A stretch of DNA of 64,000 nucleotides from CAYXGZ01 sp964464755 (GTDB lineage: Bacteria; Planctomycetota; MHYJ01; JACPRB01): NCBI GenBank assembly GCA_964464755.1, contig CAYXGZ010000019.1, positions 1-64,000 on the forward strand, written 5' to 3'. Below are positions 7,198-14,784 of this stretch, in pieces. Positions within the stretch are counted from its first letter, which is position 1. Every line of letters starts with the position of its first letter. The notes under the pieces were generated by a model that was not told the origin of the DNA, searched no databases, and saw only the letters and a list, made by a program, of their open reading frames with translations. The position numbers and the translations under genes are program-made.

Positions 7198-9006
7198 ATG
7201 CGATTCGCCGTCGTCGTCGCCCTCGCCCTGGCCGCGTGGCCCGTCCCGCAGGAGAAGGCCGAGTACGAGCTGAAGTGGGGCCTGCCGCCGACGATGGTGG
7301 CGGAGTACGTGCAGTCGGAGCTCAAGGGCGGCAAGCCGCTGCCGGGCACGGAGCGGGCCTTCCTCCTCTTCGCGGCGGACCTGGCGGCGGACGGGGGCAA
7401 CACGCTCCTGGCGAACACCTACGACGAGCTGCCCGTGCTCTTCGCGCTGCAGCTGCCCAAGGGGAAGGTGAAGGCGGGCCACCGCTGGACCGTCGAGAAG
7501 GACCTCTTCGAGCAGGCCTCGCGGGCGCTGACCACGATGCACGGGTTCCGGCCCGTGACGGTCCGTGGCCAGCTCCAGGTCGGCAAGGCCGAGAAGGTCG
7601 GCGACCGGGACTGCGTCCGCATCGAGGGCCAGTACCACGTCCTCGACCTGAAGTTCGACTCGAAGGGGAACCGCGAGCCGGGGAAGGCCCCGATCGCGCA
7701 GATGTCGGTCGCGGCCTGGATCACGCTGGCCGACTCCGTCCCCGCGCGCTTCCAGACCTCGTACAACGGGCGCGTCTCGGAGTTCGACGGGATCAAGCAG
7801 GGCGAGGAGGCGAAGTCGAGCAAGATCAACCGCTCCTTCACCTACGAGCTGAAGAAGGACCTGCTGCCGCTCGACCCCGTGAAGAACATCGACGCGATCC
7901 ACGGGGCGATCCGCAAGGGGGCGGAGTGGCTGAAGAAGCAGTCCAACCGGGGCACGTGGGTCGACGCCGGCGGCTCGTTCGCGGCGGACTTCCCGCTGGG
8001 GAGCACGGCGCTGGCCGTGATGGCGCTGCTGCACTCGGGCGTGAAGGCGGACGACCCCGTCGTGCGGACGGGGATGTCCGTGCTGCTCAAGGGCGACTTC
8101 AAGCACGTCTACGACGTCGCGGCGACGCTGATGGCGATCGAGACCCGCTGCCTCCCGCTCGAGCAGTACGAGGACGTGAAGGACCTCACCGAGGAGAAGG
8201 CCCGCGAGGCGATCGCGAAGGCGCTGACGCGCGAGGAGAAGGACTACCTGCAGCGGGGGACGGACTGGCTGCTCTCGAAGCAGACCAAGGAGGGGACCTG
8301 GGGCTACCCCGAGGAGTCCGACATCAAGGACAACTCGAACACGCAGTACGCGCTGCTCGGCCTCAAGTCGGCGGCCCGCTGCGGGGTCAAGGTCCCGTCG
8401 CCGGTCTGGAAGAAGATCCTGAAGTACTGGATGGACACGCAGAAGTTCGTCACGAACCCCAAGGTCTACCTCAAGGTGACCTGGATGAACGAGAAGGACC
8501 CGGCGTTCGCGACGAAGGCCGAGGAGGAGGTCATGCAGGGCGCCTGGGGCTACTTCGTGAAGAAGCCCGGGCAGGCGCCGGAGCAGGTGCCGGACCAGGG
8601 CTACGGGAGCATGACCTGCGCGGGGCTGACGTCCATCGTGATCGCGCAGAGCGAGCTCTTCGCGCAGAAGGAGCTGGACGACGACCTGCGCAAGCGCTCG
8701 GACTCCGCCCTGAAGGCGGGGCTGGCCTGGCTGCAGCACCACTACACGGTGCGCGGCTGCCCCCCGTCGGCCGGGTTCTGGAGCGTCTTCCACATGTACT
8801 ACCTCTACAGCCTCGAGCGGGTGGGGGTGCTGCTGCAGGTCCAGGAGATCGGCGGGCACGACTGGTACCAGGAGGGCGCGCTGATGCTCGTGCGGGCGCA
8901 GCGCACGGACGGGTCGTGGAAATCCTACGACGACCTGCCCATCCTGGACACCTCGTTCGCCCTGCTTTTCCTCAAGAAGGCGACCGTGAAAGTGGCCACC
9001 CATTAG
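7198..9006 (+). CDS. Secreted alpha-toroid protein (prenyltransferase/squalene cyclase-like repeats)
   Basis: A 602-residue protein with a short signal peptide (MRFAVVVALALAAWPVPQ). The N-terminal 210 residues are a beta-rich region of unknown type. Residues about 230-600 contain repeats of the kind seen in terpene cyclase/prenyltransferase toroids: GAEWLKKQSNRGTWVD, GTDWLLSKQTKEGTWGYPE, LAWLQHHYTV and LMLVRAQRTDGSWKSY. No DXDD or similar terpene-cyclase catalytic motif is visible, so enzymatic activity is doubtful. Such exported toroid proteins are common in Planctomycetota. It stands between two pilus gene groups; a role in surface assembly is speculative. ATG 7198 is set by GGAGG at 7189. 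Confidence 0.7.
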   Translation: MRFAVVVALALAAWPVPQEKAEYELKWGLPPTMVAEYVQSELKGGKPLPGTERAFLLFAADLAADGGNTLLANTYDELPVLFALQLPKGKVKAGHRWTVEKDLFEQASRALTTMHGFRPVTVRGQLQVGKAEKVGDRDCVRIEGQYHVLDLKFDSKGNREPGKAPIAQMSVAAWITLADSVPARFQTSYNGRVSEFDGIKQGEEAKSSKINRSFTYELKKDLLPLDPVKNIDAIHGAIRKGAEWLKKQSNRGTWVDAGGSFAADFPLGSTALAVMALLHSGVKADDPVVRTGMSVLLKGDFKHVYDVAATLMAIETRCLPLEQYEDVKDLTEEKAREAIAKALTREEKDYLQRGTDWLLSKQTKEGTWGYPEESDIKDNSNTQYALLGLKSAARCGVKVPSPVWKKILKYWMDTQKFVTNPKVYLKVTWMNEKDPAFATKAEEEVMQGAWGYFVKKPGQAPEQVPDQGYGSMTCAGLTSIVIAQSELFAQKELDDDLRKRSDSALKAGLAWLQHHYTVRGCPPSAGFWSVFHMYYLYSLERVGVLLQVQEIGGHDWYQEGALMLVRAQRTDGSWKSYDDLPILDTSFALLFLKKATVKVATH

Positions 9007-9051
9007 CATGGGGAAAATCCGGAATTCGGGCCCCGTCCGCGGGTCGCGTGG

Positions 9052-9057
9052 TATAGT
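9052..9057 (+). promoter_or_regulatory. Candidate -10 element (TATAGT) for the minor-pilin genes
   Basis: TATAGT lies 24 nt before the ATG at 9082. No convincing -35. The AAGGGG at 9069-9074 could serve as ribosome-binding site. Confidence 0.35.
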
Positions 9058-9081
9058 TCGGGCGTCCCAAGGGGCAAAACC

Positions 9082-9525
9082 ATGAGCCACGCGTTGCGTA
9101 TTGGTCGCGGGAAGCGAAGCGGATTTTCCCTCATCGAGGTGATCGTCGCGCTGGCGGTTCTCGCGATCGCGCTGACGGGGATCATCGGGACGGTCCTGCA
9201 CATGATGACGTCCCGCCAGCTCGAGAAAGACCTCAACACGGCGCGGGACGCGGCCATGTCCCAGATCGACCGCACGCGGGCCCTGAACTACGTGCAGAAC
9301 CAGACGACGCTGGCCCAGATCCAGGCGGCCTACTCGGCGGGCGGCGTGTTCAACTCGCCGAACTTCGCGGTCCCCGGGCTCCGGAACGACGCCTACAACA
9401 ACATCTGCGGCACCGTGACCTGGGACGGGACGAACCCCGAGATCGTGCGGCTCATCGTCACGATCACCTGGCGCAGCCTCAAGGGCGTCCGGACCTTCTC
9501 GACCTGGGCCCTGATTACCCGGTGA
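9082..9525 (+). CDS. Type IV prepilin-like protein (PilV/GspI-like)
   Basis: A 147-residue pseudopilin. The N-terminus shows a basic leader, the prepilin peptidase site RSG|FSLIEVIVALAVLAIALTG with Phe+1 and Glu+5, and a hydrophobic helix. The remainder is small and globular. It would be processed by PilD and assembled as a minor subunit at the pilus tip or base. It starts a run of three prepilin/assembly genes (9082-11854), the usual PilV-PilW-PilX order. Exact family assignment between PilV and GspI is not resolvable from the sequence alone. Confidence 0.8.
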   Translation: MSHALRIGRGKRSGFSLIEVIVALAVLAIALTGIIGTVLHMMTSRQLEKDLNTARDAAMSQIDRTRALNYVQNQTTLAQIQAAYSAGGVFNSPNFAVPGLRNDAYNNICGTVTWDGTNPEIVRLIVTITWRSLKGVRTFSTWALITR

Positions 9526-9529
9526 GCTC

Positions 9530-10351
9530 ATGAAGATGAAGATGAAGAAGGTGGCCCGCCGCGGCATGAGCCTGCTCGAGGTGGTGATCGCCTCGGCGAT
9601 CCTCGCCTCGATGATCCTGGTCGTCATGGGGGTGCTCCACCAGACGGTCTCGACGGCCGAGGACTCCACGACGCTGAGCGAGCTGGAAATGAAGGGCAAG
9701 CTCCTGATCGACGGGGTGCGCCGGGAGATCCAGTACGCGAAGATCCTGGCGACGACGAACGAGGTCCTGGTGCCGACCTACTACCACGACCACACCGGGT
9801 TGCGCTTCCAGGTGACCAGCTCCAACCTCGGCCAGTACGGCTTCCGCTCGTACGGCGGGACGACCTGGGTGCTGAACCAGTCGGCGATCCTCCGCTACGA
9901 GGCGTCGATCGCGGTCCGCGAGCCCACGGCGGTGGTGGCCCCGACCACGCTCCCGACGATCCCGGCGGGCATCGAGATCCGCCCCGTGTCCCGCGACCTG
10001 AACCAGGACGGCGACACGAACGACGTGTTCTACCTCGGCAGCCTCGTCATGGTGTTCCTGAACGACCTCGGGGTGCAGACGGGCAAGGTGACGCTGAACA
10101 ACTCCGAGGTGCTGCTGACGCGGTCGCCCGACGACGCGGCCGACCTGGACGGCGACCTGAACCAGGACGGCGGCCTGGACCAGCTCTTCACCCTGATCGA
10201 CGAGGGGAACGGCGAGGTCCCGAACTCGGGCATCAGCGCGTCGGCGCGCAAGGTCCGGGTCAACCTCTGGCTGGGGCGCATCGACTACCGCCGGGTCAAG
10301 CTGATCCGGGTCAACACGCTCCAGGACATCCGGCTGGACAATCCGCAGTAG
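9530..10351 (+). CDS. Type IV prepilin-like protein (PilW/GspJ-like)
   Basis: A 273-residue pseudopilin four bases after the preceding one. The cleavage site is RRG|MSLLEVVIASAILASMILV with Glu at +5 and a hydrophobic helix. The larger globular part contains two Asp/Asn-rich loops (DLNQDGDTNDVF and DLDGDLNQDGGLDQLF) that look like EF-hand-type calcium loops. Calcium binding is an inference from that pattern; minor pilins with such loops are known. ATG 9530 opens a basic MKMKMKK leader. Confidence 0.78.
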   Translation: MKMKMKKVARRGMSLLEVVIASAILASMILVVMGVLHQTVSTAEDSTTLSELEMKGKLLIDGVRREIQYAKILATTNEVLVPTYYHDHTGLRFQVTSSNLGQYGFRSYGGTTWVLNQSAILRYEASIAVREPTAVVAPTTLPTIPAGIEIRPVSRDLNQDGDTNDVFYLGSLVMVFLNDLGVQTGKVTLNNSEVLLTRSPDDAADLDGDLNQDGGLDQLFTLIDEGNGEVPNSGISASARKVRVNLWLGRIDYRRVKLIRVNTLQDIRLDNPQ

Positions 10352-10364
10352 GGCGCGATAGGAT
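10335..10364 (+). promoter_or_regulatory. Candidate promoter TGGACA-18-TAGGAT
   Basis: A -35-like TGGACA (10335-10340) and -10-like TAGGAT (10359-10364) are 18 nt apart. They lie across the end of the PilW-like gene, 35 nt before the PilX-like ATG, and could give an internal start for the downstream pair of genes. Confidence 0.5.
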
Positions 10365-10399
10365 TTCGGGCGGCGAGGCAACTTTACGTGGAGGCCGAC

Positions 10400-11854
10400 A
10401 TGAAGGGCGACAGGATGAAGCGGGTCGCGGAGCGCGGTTCGGCGATGCTGATCACGACCGTGGTGGTCGTGGTGCTCGCCGCCATCGCGAGCGTCATGAT
10501 GACCCAGTCGGTCTTCAACTGGAAGCGGACGGAGGCCAGCCGTCGCAGCGACGAGGCGATGCTCGTCTGCCAGGCGGGCCTGGAGCGGGCGCGCCGCGCG
10601 CTCTTCCTCTACCGCTCGCAGGTCGGTTCCTGGATCAGCGGCATGGACGGCGGCACGCAGTGGGACGACATCCTGACCTACTCCGATCCCAACGGCGTGA
10701 ACGGCCCGAACAAGATCGTCCGCAAGGACGACGCGGACTTCCTCGGGCAGGTGGCGGCCGATTATCAGGCCCGGCGCCTGACCACGGTGTTCACCACGTA
10801 CCGGCTCAACCCGAACGCCCCGGGCGCCGGCACCACGCCGGAGACCGCCCCGAAGTTCGACGCGAACGTCATCTTCGGCCAGAGCAACCCGTTCCGGACG
10901 GGCGGCTACCACATCCTGGTCTACGACAATGACGACGACGGCAACCTGCTGCACGACACCGACCGCATCCTCTACTGTCTCGTGACGGCGACGATGGACG
11001 ACGGCTCGCAGCGCCAGCTCGAGGGGATCCTGCAGTTTGATCCCCCGACCTTCGTCCCCCAGCACGCGTTGCTGTCCGGCGGCGACATGACGGTCGGCGG
11101 CAACGCGATCGTCAACGGCACCTCGGGCTCGATCCACTCGAACGAGGATTTGGAGTTCCTCGGCGGCGCGTTCTCGATCAGCGGGAGCAGCACGTCGTCC
11201 GGCTCGGCGGACGCCCCCGGCACCGGAGGCCAGCCGGTCCAGCCCATCCCCGAGATCAAGCCCTCGGCCTTCGAGAACAAGGCCACGATCATGCTCGACA
11301 ACGGCGGCAAGGTCTGGAACCGCGACGCGGGCGGCAACTGGCAGCTCGTGACCACGGTCAGCGGAAACCAGAACTGGAACGGCTTCAAGTACAACGCCCA
11401 GGGCTGGCGCTTCCAGGGCAACGGCCAGATGCCGAACGAGGTCTACTACGTCAAGACGGACATCCTCATCAACGGCAACGCCAGCGCCCAGCAGGCCAGC
11501 TTCCTGGTCGACGGCTCGATGAACCTGAGCGGCGGCGCGTCCTTCACGCCGCACGCCTCGATGCAGAACGTCACCGTGCTGGCGCGCGGCGACATCGGGT
11601 TCAGCGGCAACTTCTCGGGCGGCAGCGTCGACGGCCTCTGGGCCGCGCACGAGCAGGTCAAGATCCAGGGCAACCCGACGATCCACGGGGCCGTGGTGGC
11701 CGAGGACGCCGAGAACATCAAGAACGGCGTCACGGGCATGCAGGAGTCCCTCCAGGACTCGGGCTCCGCCATCGTGACGTACGACGGGAACATGACGACC
11801 CTGATCGAGACGGCGTCGAACGTCAAGGTCAAGCAGGTCCGCCGGAACAAGTAA
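10400..11854 (+). CDS. PilX-like pilus assembly protein with surface-exposed C-terminal region
   Basis: A 484-residue protein with a PilX-type N-terminus: ERGSAMLITTVVVVVLAAIASVMM, a basic leader and a hydrophobic helix, then KRTEASRRSDEAMLVCQAGLERARRAL. The rest is Gly/Ser/Asn-rich with repeated short beta-strand units (MTVGGNAIVNGTSGSIHSNEDLEF; MNLSGGASF; GNFSGGSVDGLWAAHEQVKIQGNPTIHGAVV), reminiscent of a beta-helix or bactofilin-like solenoid. ATG 10400 is preferred over GTG 10388 because GGAGG at 10390-10394 is correctly spaced. It would act in pilus assembly or adhesion; the beta-solenoid reading is inference. Confidence 0.68.
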   Translation: MKGDRMKRVAERGSAMLITTVVVVVLAAIASVMMTQSVFNWKRTEASRRSDEAMLVCQAGLERARRALFLYRSQVGSWISGMDGGTQWDDILTYSDPNGVNGPNKIVRKDDADFLGQVAADYQARRLTTVFTTYRLNPNAPGAGTTPETAPKFDANVIFGQSNPFRTGGYHILVYDNDDDGNLLHDTDRILYCLVTATMDDGSQRQLEGILQFDPPTFVPQHALLSGGDMTVGGNAIVNGTSGSIHSNEDLEFLGGAFSISGSSTSSGSADAPGTGGQPVQPIPEIKPSAFENKATIMLDNGGKVWNRDAGGNWQLVTTVSGNQNWNGFKYNAQGWRFQGNGQMPNEVYYVKTDILINGNASAQQASFLVDGSMNLSGGASFTPHASMQNVTVLARGDIGFSGNFSGGSVDGLWAAHEQVKIQGNPTIHGAVVAEDAENIKNGVTGMQESLQDSGSAIVTYDGNMTTLIETASNVKVKQVRRNK

Positions 11855-11856
11855 GC

Positions 11857-13488
11857 ATGCCCGCGATCGGGCTCATCCTTTTCGCGTCCCTCCTCGCCCC
11901 GCAAGGGGCCGGGGAGGGACGCGTCGCATGGATCAAGGACACCCTGGCGGGCGGCCTCGAGAAGGCGCGCACGGCGGGGAAGCCGGTGATCCTCTACTTC
12001 GCGGCCAAGGACGCCCCGGAGTGCCACCTGCTGGCCCGGACGGTGTTCTCCGACCCCGAGGTCCTCCGCGCCTCCGCCGGCTTCACGTGCCTCTACGTGG
12101 ACTGCACCGACAAGGCGGTCTTCAAGGAGGCCCAGGAGCGCTTCTCCGTGCGCTCCCTGCCGGTCGTGTACTTCCTCGACGCCAACCTGCAGCTCTACGA
12201 CGCCGCGGTCGGCTACGTCGAGGCCTCCCTGTTCGTCTCGAAGATGAAGCGGGACCGACGCGGCGAGGCGCCCCGGCCCTCCGCGTCGACGTGGGTCGAC
12301 ACGCACCGCGTGATCCTGAAGAACGGGAACGCGATCGACGGCCGCCTCGAGGAGCGCAACGAGGAGCACCTCCTCGTCCGCTACGACGCGAAGAGCGTCG
12401 CCAAGATCAAGGTCGTGGACGTCGTGAAGATCGAGCTCCTGGCGATCCGCGCCAAGGGCACGGAGGCCGCGACGATCCCGGTGGCCCCCAAGGACCCCGA
12501 CGTGGGCCCCGGACCGGGGCCGGACGCCCCCGAGGGCCCCGTGGCCTCCGAGGCGATGAAGAAGCAGGTCGATGACCTCGTCCGGCTCGTGAAGTCCAGC
12601 TCCGAGGCCGGCCGCCGGCTGCTCAACCGCAAGCTCAAGGACCTCGGGCCCGAGGGCGTGACGGCGATGATCGAGCGGCTCGAGGGCGAGCCCGACGGAA
12701 TGGTCTCGTGGTTCGGCGAGGCCGTCCGGGAGATGAACGACGTGAAACTCGAGCTCGAGCTCGAGGCCGGGACCTATTCCAAGAACCCCACGATGCGCGC
12801 GATGTGCGCGAACCTGCTCGGCGGACGGGTCGCCGGGGAGTCGGCCCGGGCCGTGGCCCGGCTGCTCCGCGACCGGGTGGCCCTCGTGCGGCAGGCCGCG
12901 GCGGCCGCGCTCTGGGACCTGGGCGCGACGGACTGGATGGAGCAGGTCGCGTCGCTGATCACCGACCCGGATGCCGAGGTGCGCCGCACGGCCAAGTCCT
13001 CCGCCCTGGCGCTGGCCGCGAAGGGCCAGCTGATGCCGAAGCTCGAGGAGCTCTGGTGCCGGGCGGTGCAGTTCGCGGACGACGAGCCCACGCGGGCGCT
13101 CATCGAGGCCCTCGGCGAGATGTCCGAGACGGCCGGGGCCCACTTCGCGCCCGGGGACGCCCTGGCGGCCGTGAAGCCCCACCTCGACCACCGGAGGCCG
13201 GAGGTCCGCCGCGAGGCGGCCATCGCCGTCGGCAAGTTCGGGCTCCGCGACGCCGTCGACCCGCTCATGGAGCGGCTGGAGCGCGAGGAGGATCCCGCGG
13301 TCCTGGCGCAGGTCTGCGACGCGCTGGGCAAGATGGCCGACAGCAAGCCCGTCGAGTCGCTGATCGAGCTGATCCGCTCCGAGCACCTCGAGGTCCGCAA
13401 GTCCGCGCTGCGCGCGCTGCGCAAGATCACCAAGCAGAAGCTCGGCGACGGCTACGAGGAGTGGCGTCGCTGGTACCGCCCCGGGTAG
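11857..13488 (+). CDS. Secreted thioredoxin-fold plus HEAT-repeat protein
   Basis: A 543-residue exported protein. After a short signal peptide comes a thioredoxin-like domain (about 20-130: GKPVILYFAAKDAPECHLLARTVF, then FSVRSLPVVYFLDANLQLYD). It has one Cys where CXXC is expected, and the cis-Pro (LPVV) is kept. A Pro/Gly linker follows near residue 210. Residues about 230-540 are HEAT repeats (for example ALVRQAAAAALWDLGATDWMEQVASLI and DAVDPLMERLEREEDPAVLAQVCDALGKM). It begins 2 nt after the PilX-like stop, so it is probably cotranscribed with the pilus genes. A scaffold or thiol-related chaperone role is inference. Confidence 0.7.
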   Translation: MPAIGLILFASLLAPQGAGEGRVAWIKDTLAGGLEKARTAGKPVILYFAAKDAPECHLLARTVFSDPEVLRASAGFTCLYVDCTDKAVFKEAQERFSVRSLPVVYFLDANLQLYDAAVGYVEASLFVSKMKRDRRGEAPRPSASTWVDTHRVILKNGNAIDGRLEERNEEHLLVRYDAKSVAKIKVVDVVKIELLAIRAKGTEAATIPVAPKDPDVGPGPGPDAPEGPVASEAMKKQVDDLVRLVKSSSEAGRRLLNRKLKDLGPEGVTAMIERLEGEPDGMVSWFGEAVREMNDVKLELELEAGTYSKNPTMRAMCANLLGGRVAGESARAVARLLRDRVALVRQAAAAALWDLGATDWMEQVASLITDPDAEVRRTAKSSALALAAKGQLMPKLEELWCRAVQFADDEPTRALIEALGEMSETAGAHFAPGDALAAVKPHLDHRRPEVRREAAIAVGKFGLRDAVDPLMERLEREEDPAVLAQVCDALGKMADSKPVESLIELIRSEHLEVRKSALRALRKITKQKLGDGYEEWRRWYRPG

Positions 13489-13493
13489 GCCGG

Positions 13494-13521
13494 TTGACAC
13501 CCGCGGGCCCCGCCGTATAAT
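13494..13521 (+). promoter_or_regulatory. Consensus sigma-70 promoter of tRNA-Phe (TTGACA-16-TATAAT)
   Basis: Both hexamers match the housekeeping consensus exactly: TTGACA 13494-13499 and TATAAT 13516-13521, spacing 16. The mature tRNA begins 25 nt after the -10, leaving a short 5' leader for RNase P removal. Confidence 0.9.
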
Positions 13522-13545
13522 CCACCCCGCTCTGCCGTCCTCCGT

Positions 13546-13621
13546 GGACAGGTAGCTCAGTTGGTAGAGCACAGCACTGAAAATGCTGGGGTCACCGGTT
13601 CAACCCCGGTCCTGTCCACCA
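13546..13621 (+). tRNA. tRNA-Phe (anticodon GAA), CCA encoded
   Basis: A 76-nt cloverleaf. Acceptor stem GGACAGG (13546-13552) pairs with CCTGTCC (13611-13617); D stem GCTC/GAGC; anticodon stem CAGCA/TGCTG around loop CTGAAAA with anticodon GAA at 13579-13581; T stem ACCGG/CCGGT with loop TTCAACC. Discriminator A at 13618 and an encoded CCA at 13619-13621. Confidence 0.97.
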
Positions 13622-13632
13622 TAGAAGCCCAA

Positions 13633-13713
13633 GAGCCCGAGAGCAGGACTGCCCGAGAGCAGGACCTGCACGGGATCGCGCCCGCCTTCCCGCTTTCCGG
13701 CTTTCTTGCTTTC
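13633..13713. repeat. Dispersed intergenic repeat, copy 1
   Basis: This stretch between tRNA-Phe and the ECF gene opens with GAGCCCGAGAGCAGGA (13633-13648) and ends with GGCTTTCTTGCTTTC (13699-13713). The same two modules in the same order occur at 47210-47322. The ends are imperfectly complementary (purine-rich left, pyrimidine-rich right), so the element can fold into a long imperfect hairpin. Confidence 0.55.
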
Positions 13714-13749
13714 CCGCATTCCCGCGCGTGGTATCGTCGTGTCATCCCC

Positions 13750-14493
13750 ATGGCCGAACCCCTGACCGAGATGGGCGCGGGCGGGAACTCGTTCCCGACC
13801 ACGCAGTGGTCCCGCCTCCTGCGCGCCCGCGACGACGCGGACCCCGGCTACCGCGACGGGCTCCAGCAGATCCTCCTCGAGTACTGGCGCCCCGTGTACG
13901 TCTTCATCCGCCGCTCGTGGGGAAAGTCCAACGAGGACGCGAAGGACCTCGCCCAGGAGTTCTTCCTCGAGGTCGTCGAGAAGGATCTCGTCGCGCGCTA
14001 CGCGCCCCAGCGCGGCCGCTTCCGCACCTTCCTCAAGACCGCCCTCAAGAACTTCCTGAGCGACGAGCACCGCACGGCCAACCGCCAGAAGCGCGGCGGC
14101 GGCAAGGTCGTGCTGCCCTTCGACCGCGACCTGCTCCCGCTCGAGGAGATCGCGACCGCCCCCGGCGAGGCCACCCCCGAGGCCTGCTTCGACCGGGCCT
14201 GGGCCAACGAGCTCCTCGCCGCCGCCCTCGTGGACCTCGAGAAGGCCCTCGCCGCCGAGGGGCGCCGCGAGGCCTTCGAGACGCTGCGGCGCTACGACCT
14301 CGACGCGCCCCCCGGCCCCGCGCCCGGGTACAAGGAGGTCGCCCAGCAGCTCGGCCGCGCCGAGTCCGCCGTGAAGAACGACCTCGCCTACGCGCGGCAG
14401 CGCCTCCGCCAGTGCCTCGTCGAGCGCGTCCGCCTCTACGTCGCCAGCGAGTCCGAGGTCTTCGCCGAGCTCAAGGACATCCTCTCCGTCTGA
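13750..14493 (+). CDS. ECF-type RNA polymerase sigma factor (TTQWSRLL subgroup)
   Basis: A 247-residue sigma factor. The N-terminus contains FPTTQWSRLLRARDDADPGYRDGLQQ. Region 2 follows: YWRPVYVFIRRSWGKSNEDAKDLAQEFFLEV and RGRFRTFLKTALKNFLSDEHR. Region 4 has a helix-turn-helix (GYKEVAQQLGRAESAVKNDLAYARQRLRQCLVERV). This subgroup, with the TTQWS start, is typical of Planctomycetota and Acidobacteriota, where it often neighbours Ser/Thr kinases. ATG 13750 is chosen; upstream in-frame codons run into tRNA-Phe. The stop overlaps the next ATG by one base. Confidence 0.85.
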   Translation: MAEPLTEMGAGGNSFPTTQWSRLLRARDDADPGYRDGLQQILLEYWRPVYVFIRRSWGKSNEDAKDLAQEFFLEVVEKDLVARYAPQRGRFRTFLKTALKNFLSDEHRTANRQKRGGGKVVLPFDRDLLPLEEIATAPGEATPEACFDRAWANELLAAALVDLEKALAAEGRREAFETLRRYDLDAPPGPAPGYKEVAQQLGRAESAVKNDLAYARQRLRQCLVERVRLYVASESEVFAELKDILSV

Positions 14494-14717
14494 TGGACCC
14501 CTCCGCCCTCGACCGGCTCCGCAAGCGACTCGCCGCCACCGGCGACGGCGCCGTGGGCACCCTCGCCATCGCCCGGGGCTGGATCACCCAGGCGCAGTTC
14601 TCCGAGGCCCTCAAGCTGCAGAAAACGGCCCGGGACGGGCGCTCGCTGGGGGAAATCCTGGTCGAGCGCAAGTTCCTGAGCCCCGAGCAGTTGGCGGAGT
14701 TGATCCTCTCGAAATAG
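14493..14717 (+). CDS. Small GspE-N-like helical domain protein coupled to the ECF sigma factor
   Basis: A 74-residue protein starting inside the sigma-factor stop (TGATG). The sequence IARGWITQAQFSEALKLQKT followed by GRSLGEILVERKFLSPEQLAELI matches the helical half of GspE/PilB N-terminal domains, with two copies of the G-(W/F)-(I/L)-(T/S)-x-x-Q pattern. There is no signal peptide or membrane segment. In related bacteria this short domain is often fused to the N-terminus of Ser/Thr kinases (recalled family knowledge). Translational coupling suggests a regulator of the sigma factor; that role is inference. Confidence 0.6.
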   Translation: MDPSALDRLRKRLAATGDGAVGTLAIARGWITQAQFSEALKLQKTARDGRSLGEILVERKFLSPEQLAELILSK

Positions 14718-14784
14718 GCCCAAGCCCGACCCCCGCCCGGCCGATACATCCTGTGTCCACGTGTCGGTGCGGAGAGGGGGGGCC

